Below, one piece after another: positions 45,317-54,277 of a stretch of 64,000 nucleotides of DNA; position 1 is the stretch's first letter; every line of letters starts with the position of its first letter. The stretch is from Acetobacter cerevisiae (GTDB lineage Bacteria; Pseudomonadota; Alphaproteobacteria; Acetobacterales; Acetobacteraceae). The position numbers and the translations under genes are program-made. Location of the stretch: positions 21,739 through 85,738 of the forward strand of contig NZ_LHZA01000151.1 of NCBI RefSeq assembly GCF_001580535.1, written 5' to 3'. The notes under the pieces were generated by a model. It made no database searches, was not told the DNA's origin, and saw only the letters and a list, made by a program, of their open reading frames with translations.

Positions 45317-46429
45317 TTATTTCCTGTCCGATGAGTCGCCACTGTTGGGCACAACCAGACCGCTCACGCGGCTGCCCGGGCGTTCTGTCATGGTTGCCAG
45401 ACCTGTATGCATGTTGATGATAGCCGCAGCGCCCTGGATCTGGTTCGGTCCACGGGTGATGTGCACATTCCCCACAATGCGGGCAATACCGGTATCCGGC
45501 ACATACACACCCCGGTCCCCGGTGACGGTTTCCGTCTGGGTGCGGACCCACACATGGCCAAACGCGTTGACCTTTTCCAGCTTGCCAGAACCATTGGCCA
45601 GCGGGTCAGACGAGTTCTGGTTTGCGTCTTTCTTCTGGTCTGCCGGCTGCGCGGACTGGTCCGGCGGAGCGCTGTAGCCCACCAGCACATCCGCACGGAT
45701 CTGCCGGTTGTCATTGGTTGTCACAGTCGCATTGCCGCGCCCAATGGAAATGCGCTGCTGCGAGTAATATTCCATGGAATCCCGCGCCGTCAGAATATCC
45801 TGTGGGGTGGTCAGTTTCAGCGCCTTACCGGTCATGACCAGTACGGCCTGATCCATGTCATACACGGCCTTATCGCCCCAGCCCTGATCGGTCTGGGTGT
45901 AGATATGAACGTGGCCGACGGCTTCCAGTCGATAAATTTCGTTCGCGCCAGAGGAATCCGGGTCACCGCCCTCGGTTTTGCCGTTCGCAGGCTTGGCGTC
46001 TGCCGGAGCCGGCGTGCTGGCCGGGGCGGGAGGCTGGCCGGTTGGGGCTACGGCGTCTGACCCCGGTTTGGCGCTGGCCGTTGTGCCGGTAACCGCCCCA
46101 GCCGGAGCGTCACCCTGCGCGGGAGCGGGCGTGCCGTCGGGGGCGGCCTTCTTGCGGTAATAGGCAATCAGCTTGTCCGCCGTCACCGTTACGTCACCGC
46201 GCACGGCCTTGGCCTGATCATACGCCGTGACTTTTTTCTGGTTCTGGTCCCAGTCAAACCCACCGGCTGCGGTGACGGTAATCTGGCCGCCATGCGAGAG
46301 GTCGATGGACTGCGCGTGCGCCGTGCCACAGAACAGGGCCGCCAGCAGCGGGAGTGCAGCAAGCCCGAAAGCAGGAGCCAGCACCGGGCGGCGCAGGCCG
46401 CGCAGGCGGGAGGATAAGGTCAGGAGCAT
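45317..46429 (-). CDS. lptA: LPS transport periplasmic protein LptA with Pro-rich inserts
   Basis: 370 residues, against about 180 for E. coli LptA. A signal peptide ends at AHAQS. OstA-type strands (GFDWDQNQKKVTAYDQAKAV, then RGDVTVTADKLIAYYRK) are followed by a disordered insert of about 50 residues rich in Ala/Pro/Thr. More beta-jellyroll follows, with a second polar insert (QSAQPADQKKDANQNSSDP) before the last strands (GVYVPDTGIARIVGNVHITR). LptA bridges the periplasm between LptC and LptD. The start at 46429 follows GGGAAGG at 9 bases; an ATG at 46447 would overlap lptC. Confidence 0.9.
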   Translation of the reverse strand: MLLTLSSRLRGLRRPVLAPAFGLAALPLLAALFCGTAHAQSIDLSHGGQITVTAAGGFDWDQNQKKVTAYDQAKAVRGDVTVTADKLIAYYRKKAAPDGTPAPAQGDAPAGAVTGTTASAKPGSDAVAPTGQPPAPASTPAPADAKPANGKTEGGDPDSSGANEIYRLEAVGHVHIYTQTDQGWGDKAVYDMDQAVLVMTGKALKLTTPQDILTARDSMEYYSQQRISIGRGNATVTTNDNRQIRADVLVGYSAPPDQSAQPADQKKDANQNSSDPLANGSGKLEKVNAFGHVWVRTQTETVTGDRGVYVPDTGIARIVGNVHITRGPNQIQGAAAIINMHTGLATMTERPGSRVSGLVVPNSGDSSDRK

Positions 46430-46430
46430 A

Positions 46431-47165
46431 TCAGGAGGCCTTCCCATCAGCCGGATGGCTGCCGCGGTCGTCGTTCAAAATCAGTCGGCCCGGCCCGCGG
46501 AACTGGGCAATGCCTTCATGCTGAGACACCAGATATCCTTTTGCATCAAGCACGCCAAACGGCCCTTCCGCCCGCACCCAGCTATCGGACGCAATAATGC
46601 CCGTGCGGACATCCACATCCGCCACAGGGCTGCGCATCATAAGGCCATCATCACGATACAGGGTGACTTCTCCGGTCAGGTCAAGAATCTGTGCATGCTG
46701 CATGTAGACCCCTTTTTCCGATCGGACCAGAAGCCAGCTTCCTCCCTGACTGAGGATATCGGCCACAGGGTTGTCCAGATCCATCCGTTCCGGGTTGGCC
46801 TGATGCGCACTGTCCGCCGTAATCATAAAGGGGCGGTTATGCTCATCCAGACCACGATAGGTCGCGCCAATCAGATTGCCGCTTTCCACTTTAACCTTGG
46901 AGATTTCCTTCAGCGCCGCCTTGTTGGCGTTAATCAGCCGGTCCACTTCCGGCCAGACGGCAATGGAGCTGAGCAGCAGCAGAGCCGTGGCGGGCAGAAC
47001 CCATTTGGCCCAGCGCAGCAGCATCCGCCTGCGGGCCAGTTCTCCCGCATCAGGCGGCAGACGGCGGGCGATGGAGGGGGCCATACGTTCGCGCTGCTGG
47101 CGAACGGTTTCTTCCGAGCGGGCAAAATCATCGCGTTGAGGTGGGCGGCCGGAAGGTTCCGTCAT
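46431..47165 (-). CDS. lptC: LPS export protein LptC
   Basis: A 244-residue bitopic protein passing LPS from LptFG to LptA. A basic cytoplasmic N-terminus of about 50 residues precedes one membrane helix (WVLPATALLLLSSIAVW), then a beta-jellyroll (GATYRGLDEHNRPFMITADSA). It is coupled to kdsD by ATGA overlap and precedes lptA by one base. Confidence 0.9.
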   Translation of the reverse strand: MTEPSGRPPQRDDFARSEETVRQQRERMAPSIARRLPPDAGELARRRMLLRWAKWVLPATALLLLSSIAVWPEVDRLINANKAALKEISKVKVESGNLIGATYRGLDEHNRPFMITADSAHQANPERMDLDNPVADILSQGGSWLLVRSEKGVYMQHAQILDLTGEVTLYRDDGLMMRSPVADVDVRTGIIASDSWVRAEGPFGVLDAKGYLVSQHEGIAQFRGPGRLILNDDRGSHPADGKAS

Positions 47166-48169
47166 CCCACACCTGCCCGTAGCAGATCATGCACATGCAC
47201 AACGCCCATCGGGCGGCGGTCTGCATCCAGAATGAACAGGGAGGTGATGGGGCGGTCGCGTTCGTTCATCATGCGCAGCGCATCAGCAGCAAAAATGTCA
47301 GGCCCTATGGTGAGAGGGTGACGGTTCATGACATCCTTTGCCAGCGTGGTTGTCAGATCATGGTCCAGCGCGCGGCGCAGGTCACCATCCGTGATCAGCC
47401 CCGCCAGTCGGCCATTATGGTCCAGAATGCCAATGCAGCCTAGAGCCTGACGCGTCATTTCCATAATGACATCCCGCATCGGGGTGTCTTCACGCCCCAG
47501 AGGGATGTCTGCGCCGGTGCGCATCAGTTCCTGCACGGTGCGCAGGCGGCTGCCCAGACGACCGCCGGGGTGATAATTGCCAAAGTCACTCGCAGTAAAG
47601 CCGCGCTGGCGCAGCAGGACCACAGCCAGAGCATCCCCAAAGGCCAGCTGCATGAGGGTGCTGGTGGTCGGGGCCAGCCCCATCGGGCAGGCTTCCGGCA
47701 TGGCGGGGAGGGTGAGCGCCACATCCGCCGCAGAGGCCAGCGTGGAATTTGCCCGGCTGGTCACCGCCAGCAGCGGCAGGCCAGCCTTGCGGGTGTGGGC
47801 GGCAATGTCGCCCAGTTCCGTGGTCTCACCGGAGTTGGAGAACGCCAGAACCACATCGCCCGGCTGCACCATGCCCAGATCCCCGTGTGAGGCCTCGGCA
47901 GGGTGAACAAACAGGGCGGGGGTGCCGGTGGAGCAGAGAGTGGCCTGAATTTTCCGGGCCACATGGCCGGATTTTCCAATACCGGTGACGACCACCCGGC
48001 CCGACACATGCAGCAAGATCTCCACAGCCCGCGCAAACGCGCCCCCCAGCCCGGAGGGGTCCTGCAACGCACAGTCCAGCGCATCCAGCCCGGCGCGCTC
48101 GGTCTGAATAACGGTTGCGGCCTCCTTCGCGAGGCGGTCAGGTGCGTCTAAGGTGGCGTGTTCTGTCAT
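47162..48169 (-). CDS. kdsD: Arabinose-5-phosphate isomerase KdsD (KpsF/GutQ family)
   Basis: A 335-residue enzyme converting ribulose-5-phosphate to arabinose-5-phosphate for Kdo synthesis. A SIS domain (VVVTGIGKSGHVARKIQATL, HPAEASHGDLGM, SNSGETTEL, and the active-site tail ASDFGNYHPGGRLG) is followed by two CBS domains (from about 205). It lies directly before lptC; kdsC, often between them, is absent. Confidence 0.94.
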   Translation of the reverse strand: MTEHATLDAPDRLAKEAATVIQTERAGLDALDCALQDPSGLGGAFARAVEILLHVSGRVVVTGIGKSGHVARKIQATLCSTGTPALFVHPAEASHGDLGMVQPGDVVLAFSNSGETTELGDIAAHTRKAGLPLLAVTSRANSTLASAADVALTLPAMPEACPMGLAPTTSTLMQLAFGDALAVVLLRQRGFTASDFGNYHPGGRLGSRLRTVQELMRTGADIPLGREDTPMRDVIMEMTRQALGCIGILDHNGRLAGLITDGDLRRALDHDLTTTLAKDVMNRHPLTIGPDIFAADALRMMNERDRPITSLFILDADRRPMGVVHVHDLLRAGVG

Positions 48170-48196
48170 GCGGGGCAGGCTCCGGTCCGGGCTGGA

Positions 48197-48856
48197 TCAG
48201 GCGCGGTGAGAAAAGATATCCGGGTCTTCATAACCCAGAAGGTCAAGCCGGGCACGCGCGGGCAGGAAGTCGTAGCAGGCCTGAGCCAGCTCACGACGGC
48301 CCTCACGGTGCAGCAACGCATCCATTTTCTGCCACAGCGCATGCAGATACAGCACATCGGACGCGGCATAAGCCAGCTGTTCCGGCTTGAGGTCCACAGC
48401 GCCCCAGTCAGACGTCTGCTGCTGTTTGCTCATCTCAACCCCCAGCATATCCCGGCACAGAGCGGCCAGACCGTGGCGGTCCGTAAAGGTGCGGACCAGA
48501 CGGGCGGCAATTTTGGTGCAGACCACGGGGCTGACGGTAATGCCCAGCGCATGCTGGAGAATAGCGACATCAAACCGTGCAAAATGCATGATCTTGGTCA
48601 CGGCGGGATCGGCCATCAGGCGTTTGAGGTTCGGGCAGTTATAGCCTTTGCCGCCGAGGAATTCCGGGATGATCTGCACCAGATGCGCCGTGCCGTCCCC
48701 TGCGGAAAGCTGCACAAGGCACAGCCGGTCCCGATGGGGGTTGAGGCCCATGGTTTCCGTATCCACGGCAACAGACCCGGTAAAGGTCAGCCCGTCGGGC
48801 AGGTCGTTGCGATGTAGAGTGATGCTGCCCTCGGAAGAGCTCCGGGATGCGTTCAT
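48197..48856 (-). CDS. rnd: Ribonuclease D-like 3'-5' exonuclease
   Basis: A 219-residue DEDDy exonuclease: VDTETMGL (Asp, Glu), MHFARFDVAIL (Asp) and YAASDVLYLHALW (Tyr, Asp). It has a single exonuclease domain without HRDC, as in many alphaproteobacterial RNase D proteins for tRNA 3' trimming. The ATG at 48856 has GGAG 6-7 bases upstream; the frame is open to 49018 but without a ribosome binding site. It lies 27 bases upstream of kdsD and is probably co-transcribed. Confidence 0.9.
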   Translation of the reverse strand: MNASRSSSEGSITLHRNDLPDGLTFTGSVAVDTETMGLNPHRDRLCLVQLSAGDGTAHLVQIIPEFLGGKGYNCPNLKRLMADPAVTKIMHFARFDVAILQHALGITVSPVVCTKIAARLVRTFTDRHGLAALCRDMLGVEMSKQQQTSDWGAVDLKPEQLAYAASDVLYLHALWQKMDALLHREGRRELAQACYDFLPARARLDLLGYEDPDIFSHRA

Positions 48857-48974
48857 GACCCGCTCCATGCCTTGTTGTTGATCAGGCTCAGACGGATACA
48901 GCCGGGATGGCGGAATGTCCATTCTGGACACCCTGCCGAGGCTTTCAGGCGATTTGATGGTGACGGTAGCGACT

Positions 48975-49550
48975 TCAGGATGCGGAGAGCGTGCCGTTCC
49001 GGGATTCCTGCAAGGCAAGCTGGGTCAGCCGGGCCTCATTTTTCTTCAGGAAGCGCCCCATGGCGACCATACCGCCAATGGCCGCAATGCCGATGACAAT
49101 GCCAACCGGGCCAGAGACTTCTGAAATCTTGCGCCCCAGAGCATAAGTGCCCAACGCATAACCGCCCGCCCAGCACGTGCCCCCCAGTGCATTAAACAGC
49201 ATGAAGCGCGGCCAGTGCATGCGGCACGCCCCGGCCAGCACGGCCACAAATACGCGCACCACGGAAATAAACCGGCCACAGAAGACAATGGCGCTGCCGT
49301 GATGGTGGAACAGATATTGCCCCAGAATGAGCCGCTGGGAGGTCAGGCCGAAGCGTGGGCCATATTTTTCCAGCAGCGGTAGCCCGACTTTGCGGCCAAT
49401 AAGGTAGCCGATGTTATCGCCAATAATCGCCCCTGCCACAGCGGCAACGGCCACCCAGCCAATAGCAAGGTGATGGGTCTTCAGGCAGTACAGCGAGGCC
49501 GTGATGATGCAGGCTTCAGCCGGCACAGGCACACCCATGCTCTCCATCAT
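48975..49550 (-). CDS. DedA family membrane protein, 5' end uncertain
   Basis: 191 residues from the first ATG (49550). DedA features are MESMGVPVPAEACII, GDNIGYLIGRKVG, and GRFISVVRVFVAVLAGACRM with the conserved Arg pair. Four hydrophobic segments are visible. DedA proteins support undecaprenyl-phosphate or phospholipid recycling and membrane homeostasis. The first ATG falls too late: 21 further codons upstream (to 49613) read LLHHLDTLLQHYGYGIVTLI, as expected for DedA, but they contain only CTG as a possible start. The gene may use CTG or have a damaged start. Confidence 0.85.
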   Translation of the reverse strand: MMESMGVPVPAEACIITASLYCLKTHHLAIGWVAVAAVAGAIIGDNIGYLIGRKVGLPLLEKYGPRFGLTSQRLILGQYLFHHHGSAIVFCGRFISVVRVFVAVLAGACRMHWPRFMLFNALGGTCWAGGYALGTYALGRKISEVSGPVGIVIGIAAIGGMVAMGRFLKKNEARLTQLALQESRNGTLSAS

Positions 49551-49668
49551 GACAATCAGGGTGACAATGCCATAGCCGTAATGCTGAAGCAGCGTGTCCA
49601 GATGGTGCAGCAGGGGTCAGGTGTCCTTGTGCAGGAGAGTGCGACAGAACCGCACGGGGTGATGCGGA

Positions 49669-49713
49669 CCATGCCGCAAACCTTTTACCGGGAGAAGGCA
49701 GGCTGCGGCATGG
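49669..49713. repeat. Long imperfect palindrome, REP-like
   Basis: CCATGCCGCA (49669-49678) and TGCGGCATGG (49704-49713) are perfect 10-base inverted arms, with a second inner stem CCTTTT/AGAAGG. There is no U-run on either strand. It lies between dedA and the DUF188 gene. It may be an extragenic palindrome or processing site. Confidence 0.55.
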
Positions 49714-49811
49714 CAGTTCTTCGATCGTCTCGCTGAAGAGGTTAGTACGCCTGATTGTCGTCGGGTCTTTGACAGTCTTACCAGCCGGGTGTGCTGACCG
49801 CACCTTCAAAT

Positions 49812-50318
49812 TCAAACACTCCGCCCACCCGGCGGCGCTGCCAGACGCGCTGCCAGAACGCTGCCTGCCGCCTGTTTTTTACCGCGGACCACGGCTGTAT
49901 CCAGTGCGGAGAGAAAGGCGGAACGGTCTTTTTTGGTAAAGCTCTTGCCGCCGCCCAGCATGGTTCCGGTGGAGCGGAGGTCTTCCATCAGGTTGCGCAT
50001 GGCCAGCGCCATGCCGATGGCGTTTTCATCCAGAATGCGGCCATTGGGGTTCAGCACACAGGCCTTTTTTGCCACGCAGCGGGCGGCCAGCGGGATGTCT
50101 GAGGAAATCACGATGTCATGCGGTTTGACGTGCTGGGCAATCCAGTCATCCGCCACGTCCATGCCGTCCGTCACCACAATGCGCTCAATCTGCGGGGAGG
50201 CCGGGGCGGCCAGCAGGCGGTTGGAAACTACATAGGTTTTCAGCCCGTGGCGTCCGGCCACCTGATAGGTTTCATCCCGCACCGGGCAGGCATCGGCGTC
50301 TATAAAAATACGTATCAT
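49812..50318 (-). CDS. YaiI/YqxD family protein (DUF188)
   Basis: A 168-residue protein with a PIN-like fold. The signature MIRIFIDADACPVRDE, VVTDGMDVADDWI and HDIVISSDIPLAARCVAK are diagnostic of DUF188. The C-terminal GGGKSFTKKDRSAFLSALD is also conserved. The function is unsettled; a nuclease is suspected from the fold. The frame extends upstream to 50378, but the ATG at 50318 is the family start. Confidence 0.9.
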   Translation of the reverse strand: MIRIFIDADACPVRDETYQVAGRHGLKTYVVSNRLLAAPASPQIERIVVTDGMDVADDWIAQHVKPHDIVISSDIPLAARCVAKKACVLNPNGRILDENAIGMALAMRNLMEDLRSTGTMLGGGKSFTKKDRSAFLSALDTAVVRGKKQAAGSVLAARLAAPPGGRSV

Positions 50319-50515
50319 GCTCTGAGTCCTAGGCCGCGTAGCTGCATGGTTGCAAGGGATGCGACGGATGGGCCGCACCTGCTTGCAGGGGCCGTGGCGG
50401 CCAGTAAGGCAGCCAGAGGTGCGTCATCTGCCCCGGAAGCTGCGGCAAAGGGGATAGCCCGGCGGTGGCAGTTTGCGGTAGGGAAGGGGCTGAACACGAT
50501 AGCTCAAGGTTTTAT

Positions 50516-51352
50516 ATGCGCACTCCCCGTTCTGGCCGTCCGCCTCGCCGCTCGCGCGGTGCTTCTCCCGCTGGGCGCGAGGGGGCCGCACCCGCTGGCG
50601 CCTGCTGGCTGTTTGGCACCCACGCCGTGGCTGCCGCTCTGGCTAACCCGAACCGTGTGTTCCAGCGCCTGCTGGTGACGGAGCCCGAGCATCCGGCGCT
50701 GCTGGCGGCAAAAGAAGCCGGGGCTGTGATCCGCATTGAGCCGGAAATTGTCCAGCGTGCCCGTCTGGATGACATGCTGGGTGAGGACGCCGTGCATCAG
50801 GGCGTGGCCGTGCTGGTCAAGGCGCTGCCTAACCTGACGCTGGAAGAAGCGCTGGAACGCCCCGGCCCGGTGCTGGTGCTGGATCAGGTAACGGACCCGC
50901 GCAATGTGGGCGCAATCCTGCGGTCTGCCGCTGCCTTTGGCGCGGCCTGCCTTGTGGTGCAGGACCGCAACGCGCCGGAAGAAACCGCCGTGCTGGCCAA
51001 GGCTGCCTCCGGCGCACTGGAAACGGTGCCGATGGTGCGGGAAGTCAATCTGTCTCGCGCTATTGAAGCCTTGCAAAAAGGCGGCTGCTGGACAGTCGGG
51101 CTGGATGCAGGCGGTGGCCTGCTGGATGGTCCGTCCTTCAAGGGCCGCCGTGTGGCCCTCGTGCTGGGGGCGGAAGGCAAGGGCCTGCGCCGCCTGACGC
51201 GTGAAAGCTGTGATGAAATTGCCGGGCTTTACATGCCGGGTGAGATGGAAAGCCTGAACGTGTCCGTAGCCGCAGCCGTTGGGCTTTATGAACTGGCGCG
51301 TGAACGCATGCCCAGCACATACCAGCCCCCGGCCACAAAGAAGCCCACGTAA
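50516..51352 (+). CDS. rlmB: 23S rRNA (guanosine-2'-O-)-methyltransferase RlmB family
   Basis: A 278-residue SPOUT (SpoU) methyltransferase. A basic N-terminus is followed by an RNA-binding domain (CWLFGTHAVAAALANP) and the three SpoU motifs: LDQVTDPRNVGAILRSAAAFG, VLGAEGKGLRRL, and PGEMESLNVSVAAAVGLYE. AAGG lies just before the ATG. The last 67 bases overlap the 3' end of the convergent permease gene, so its final 22 codons are double-coding. Confidence 0.93.
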   Translation: MRTPRSGRPPRRSRGASPAGREGAAPAGACWLFGTHAVAAALANPNRVFQRLLVTEPEHPALLAAKEAGAVIRIEPEIVQRARLDDMLGEDAVHQGVAVLVKALPNLTLEEALERPGPVLVLDQVTDPRNVGAILRSAAAFGAACLVVQDRNAPEETAVLAKAASGALETVPMVREVNLSRAIEALQKGGCWTVGLDAGGGLLDGPSFKGRRVALVLGAEGKGLRRLTRESCDEIAGLYMPGEMESLNVSVAAAVGLYELARERMPSTYQPPATKKPT

Positions 51353-52647
51353 GAGCCAATATCGGCGCCGTCCAGCCAGCGGGCGACGGGGCCGGTGTAA
51401 AGCTGGCTGTCAGAAAATAGCAGGATGGTCAGCACGGAGGTCACGGCAAAAATCGTGGCCCCATAGGTCCAGCCCGGTGGCACCGGGCGCGGCTGGCGGG
51501 TGCCGCAATACCAGTCGGCCAGCACAATGCCGATCCACGGCGCAATCCAGTACATGGTGACCAGCAGATAATCCGTATAAAGCGCGGTGTAACGCCCGGC
51601 ACCCGCCACGGCCAGCCCATAACCCAGCAATGCGGTCAGGATGGCAGCGGCAACACGCGGCACATGCAGCCCAGCGGAAATCAGGCTGTAACTGGCTGTA
51701 TTATCGTTAAACGAATTGCCGGTGATGGAAGACAGCGCAATCGCTGCCAGCGCCACAGCCCCCAGTGGTCCCATGGCCTGCTGGAGCGAGGCAATCACGG
51801 CAGTAGGCGAGGGATTGGCGACGCTCCCGGCACTAATCAGCCCCAGAATCTGGAATGGAATAGCCGAACTCAGCAACCCGGCCAGCGCCAGCCAGACCAC
51901 TTTTTTCGGGTTGGTATCGGCTGGCAGATACCGCGTGTAGTCCGAAGAATAGGACGCCCAGGAGAGGTTGAAGCTGACCAGAATCCCCGTGGCGAGCAGG
52001 AAGGTGGACAGGCTGACCGGATGGTGGGCTGCAATGGGAGCAGCGCCGCGCACGGCAAACACCACGCCCATCAGAATGAACGTCACCAGCAGCAGCCCGC
52101 CCAGATATTTCTGCACGGCCTGCACCACATGATGCCCGTAAATGGAGGCCACCATCTGCACGGAGGCCAGAACAGCGAGTGCGAACCAGAAGGGCAGGGA
52201 GACGCCCGCCAGCATCAGCAGCGCCATCAGGGCCGTGGCGGCGGGCACGTTGTTCACCGCGTCCCACCCCACACAGTAAATCCAGTTGAGGAAAGCCGGA
52301 GGGCGCACGCCCAGACGCCCCAGTGCGCGGCGGGAGGCTTCCATCTGCGTCAGGCCGGTGGCCGGACCAATGGAGGCGGCAAGGGCGACTGGCAGCGCGC
52401 CAATAAGGTTGCCCAGCAGAACCGCCAGCACTCCGGTCTTGAAGTCCAGCCCCAGACTGATGAGTAGCGCCCCCGTCACCCAGCCGCCCGGCCCCAGATT
52501 GGGGGAGAAGTGGCTCCAGAAGACTTTGTCCAGCGCCATGGTCTTCTGGTCCGCAGGCACGGGCTCCCGCACGGACGCTTCGGAAAGATCCTCCATCAGG
52601 TGGTGCTGGGTGGAGGCAGGGCCGGAAGAGGCGGGGGGCGTTGTCAT
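51286..52647 (-). CDS. Purine-cytosine permease-like transporter (NCS1 family)
   Basis: 453 residues with about twelve hydrophobic segments. NCS1 features are WVTGALLISLGLDFKTGVLA, the segment GWDAVNNVPAATALMALL, SFNLSWASYSSDYTRYLP and TGNSFNDNTASYSL. It probably imports cytosine, purines or a related base with a cation; the exact substrate cannot be read. Its 3' end overlaps rlmB by 67 bases. An SDR gene lies 40 bases upstream on the same strand and may be co-transcribed. Confidence 0.88.
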   Translation of the reverse strand: MTTPPASSGPASTQHHLMEDLSEASVREPVPADQKTMALDKVFWSHFSPNLGPGGWVTGALLISLGLDFKTGVLAVLLGNLIGALPVALAASIGPATGLTQMEASRRALGRLGVRPPAFLNWIYCVGWDAVNNVPAATALMALLMLAGVSLPFWFALAVLASVQMVASIYGHHVVQAVQKYLGGLLLVTFILMGVVFAVRGAAPIAAHHPVSLSTFLLATGILVSFNLSWASYSSDYTRYLPADTNPKKVVWLALAGLLSSAIPFQILGLISAGSVANPSPTAVIASLQQAMGPLGAVALAAIALSSITGNSFNDNTASYSLISAGLHVPRVAAAILTALLGYGLAVAGAGRYTALYTDYLLVTMYWIAPWIGIVLADWYCGTRQPRPVPPGWTYGATIFAVTSVLTILLFSDSQLYTGPVARWLDGADIGSYVGFFVAGGWYVLGMRSRASS

Positions 52648-52687
52648 GCCGGGTCAGGTCCTGAAAAGGCGAGGCCGAAGAGGCGCG

Positions 52688-53506
52688 TTAAGACAGATCC
52701 GGCTCCGGCATGCTGCCAGCAGCGCCGGTTGGCTGATGATTATAATAGGCTTCGGCCAGACGGATAGGCAGAAGGTCCATAAAACGAGACCCGGCGACCA
52801 GCCAGCGCGGAAAGACAATGCGCCGTTCGTTCCGCCGCAGCCCACGCAGAATACGGCGGCTGGCATTCTCCACATCCGTCAGCCCCGGCATGGGGAAATG
52901 GTTGCGGGCCACCATAGGCGTGTTGAGAAACCCGCAAACCACGGAGGTCATCAAAATCCCCGCCTGCTTCATATTGCCGCCCGTGGCGACCATGAAGCGG
53001 TCCACTGCCGCCTTGGAGGCGCTGTAGGACGGGGTGCCGGGGTAGGACACAATGCCTGCCACAGAGGAAATAGCGCAGATGCGCCCCCGCATTCCATCAT
53101 CCGCGCGCGGCTGGCGGCGCATGATCTGCAGGGCAGGCAGCACCGTGTTCAGCACGCCTTGCACATTGGTTTCAAACATCCGGCGGATCTGCGCGTCCGG
53201 TTCATACGGTGCATCGTCCGGGGTCGGGGCACTGCGAGTGCCGCCGGTAATGCCGGCGCAGGCCAGAACCATGTCCAGATGGCCGGTATTATGCACCCAT
53301 TCTTCCATGCCGAGGCGGTCCGTCACGTCACAGAGTCGGATTTCTGCTGCTGCTCCGCGCGAGATACACTGGCGGGCCGTGTCGGTCAGGCGGTCACTAT
53401 TGCGGCCCCCCAGAAAGAGCCTGCGGCCCGGCCGGGCCAGCGTCAGAGCCAGCGAGCGCCCCAGTCCGGATGACGCGCCGGTAATCAGAACGGTATCGTG
53501 TTTCAT
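52688..53506 (-). CDS. SDR family oxidoreductase
   Basis: A 272-residue classical short-chain dehydrogenase. Cofactor motif TGASSGLG (9-16), GGRNSDRL, NVQGVLNT and the active-site YSASK with upstream Ser (ISSVAG) are intact. The substrate is unknown; the C-terminal segment with FPRWLVAGSRFMDLLPIRLAE resembles the group of lipid- or steroid-like SDRs but not decisively. It is divergent from gmk. Confidence 0.88.
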   Translation of the reverse strand: MKHDTVLITGASSGLGRSLALTLARPGRRLFLGGRNSDRLTDTARQCISRGAAAEIRLCDVTDRLGMEEWVHNTGHLDMVLACAGITGGTRSAPTPDDAPYEPDAQIRRMFETNVQGVLNTVLPALQIMRRQPRADDGMRGRICAISSVAGIVSYPGTPSYSASKAAVDRFMVATGGNMKQAGILMTSVVCGFLNTPMVARNHFPMPGLTDVENASRRILRGLRRNERRIVFPRWLVAGSRFMDLLPIRLAEAYYNHQPTGAAGSMPEPDLS

Positions 53507-53626
53507 GTCGCCCTCTTAACCCGAGACTGTTAGAAGATCTCCCCATTATGGCACCCTGACGGCGCTTGTGGCAGAGACGCAGGGTGAGTGGTGAGTTGAG
53601 AACACGGAATAGGATGGAACGGCGGT

Positions 53627-54277
53627 ATGTCGAACGCAGCGTCTGAACAGGGTAAGGGCATCAAACGTCGGGGTGTGTGTTTTGTCATTTCCGCGCCGTC
53701 GGGGGCGGGGAAATCGACCATTGCCAACGCGTTGCGGGCGTCTGAACCTAAGCTGCGCCATTCTGTGTCCGTCACCACGCGCCAGCCGCGCCCCGGTGAG
53801 AAGGAAGGTGTGCATTACCACTTCCGCACCATGGAGCAGTTTGAAGAGATGGCCGCCAACGGCGAGCTGCTGGAATGGGCCATTGTCTTTGGCCGGGGCT
53901 ACGGTACCCCTCGCGCGCCGGTGGAAGAAGCGCTGAACGCCGGGCATGATATGGTGTTTGATATCGACTGGCAGGGCCACCAGCAGATTCGTAAGGCGCT
54001 GCCGGATGATGTGGTGAGCCTGTTTGTGCTGCCGCCCTCTCTGGTCGAACTGGAACGCCGCCTCCATTCCCGTGCCTCCGACCACCCGGATGAAATTGCC
54101 CGCCGCATGGCTGCCGCACGGGATGAAATTTCCCATTGGCGGGAGTTTGATCATGTGGTGGTCAATACAGAGCTGGACCGTGCCATCTTTGAAGCCCGCG
54201 CGGTGCTGACAGCCGGACGCCTGCTGACGCGCCGGCAGACCGGGCTGGCCGATTTTGTGCAGACCTTCGGAGCCTGA
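53627..54277 (+). CDS. gmk: Guanylate kinase
   Basis: A 216-residue enzyme phosphorylating GMP. The P-loop is SAPSGAGKST (22-31). The GMP site is visible as VTTRQPRPGEKEGVHYHF, then LLEWAIVFGRGYGTPR and FDIDWQGHQQIR. The stop overlaps hldE (TGATG), which starts a chain of overlapping genes through to dnaB. Confidence 0.95.
   Translation: MSNAASEQGKGIKRRGVCFVISAPSGAGKSTIANALRASEPKLRHSVSVTTRQPRPGEKEGVHYHFRTMEQFEEMAANGELLEWAIVFGRGYGTPRAPVEEALNAGHDMVFDIDWQGHQQIRKALPDDVVSLFVLPPSLVELERRLHSRASDHPDEIARRMAAARDEISHWREFDHVVVNTELDRAIFEARAVLTAGRLLTRRQTGLADFVQTFGA

Noticed and set aside
52286..53473. A 395-codon plus-strand open frame opposite the permease and SDR genes
   Set aside because: Both minus-strand genes have clear family motifs; the antisense product is Arg/Pro-rich and featureless.
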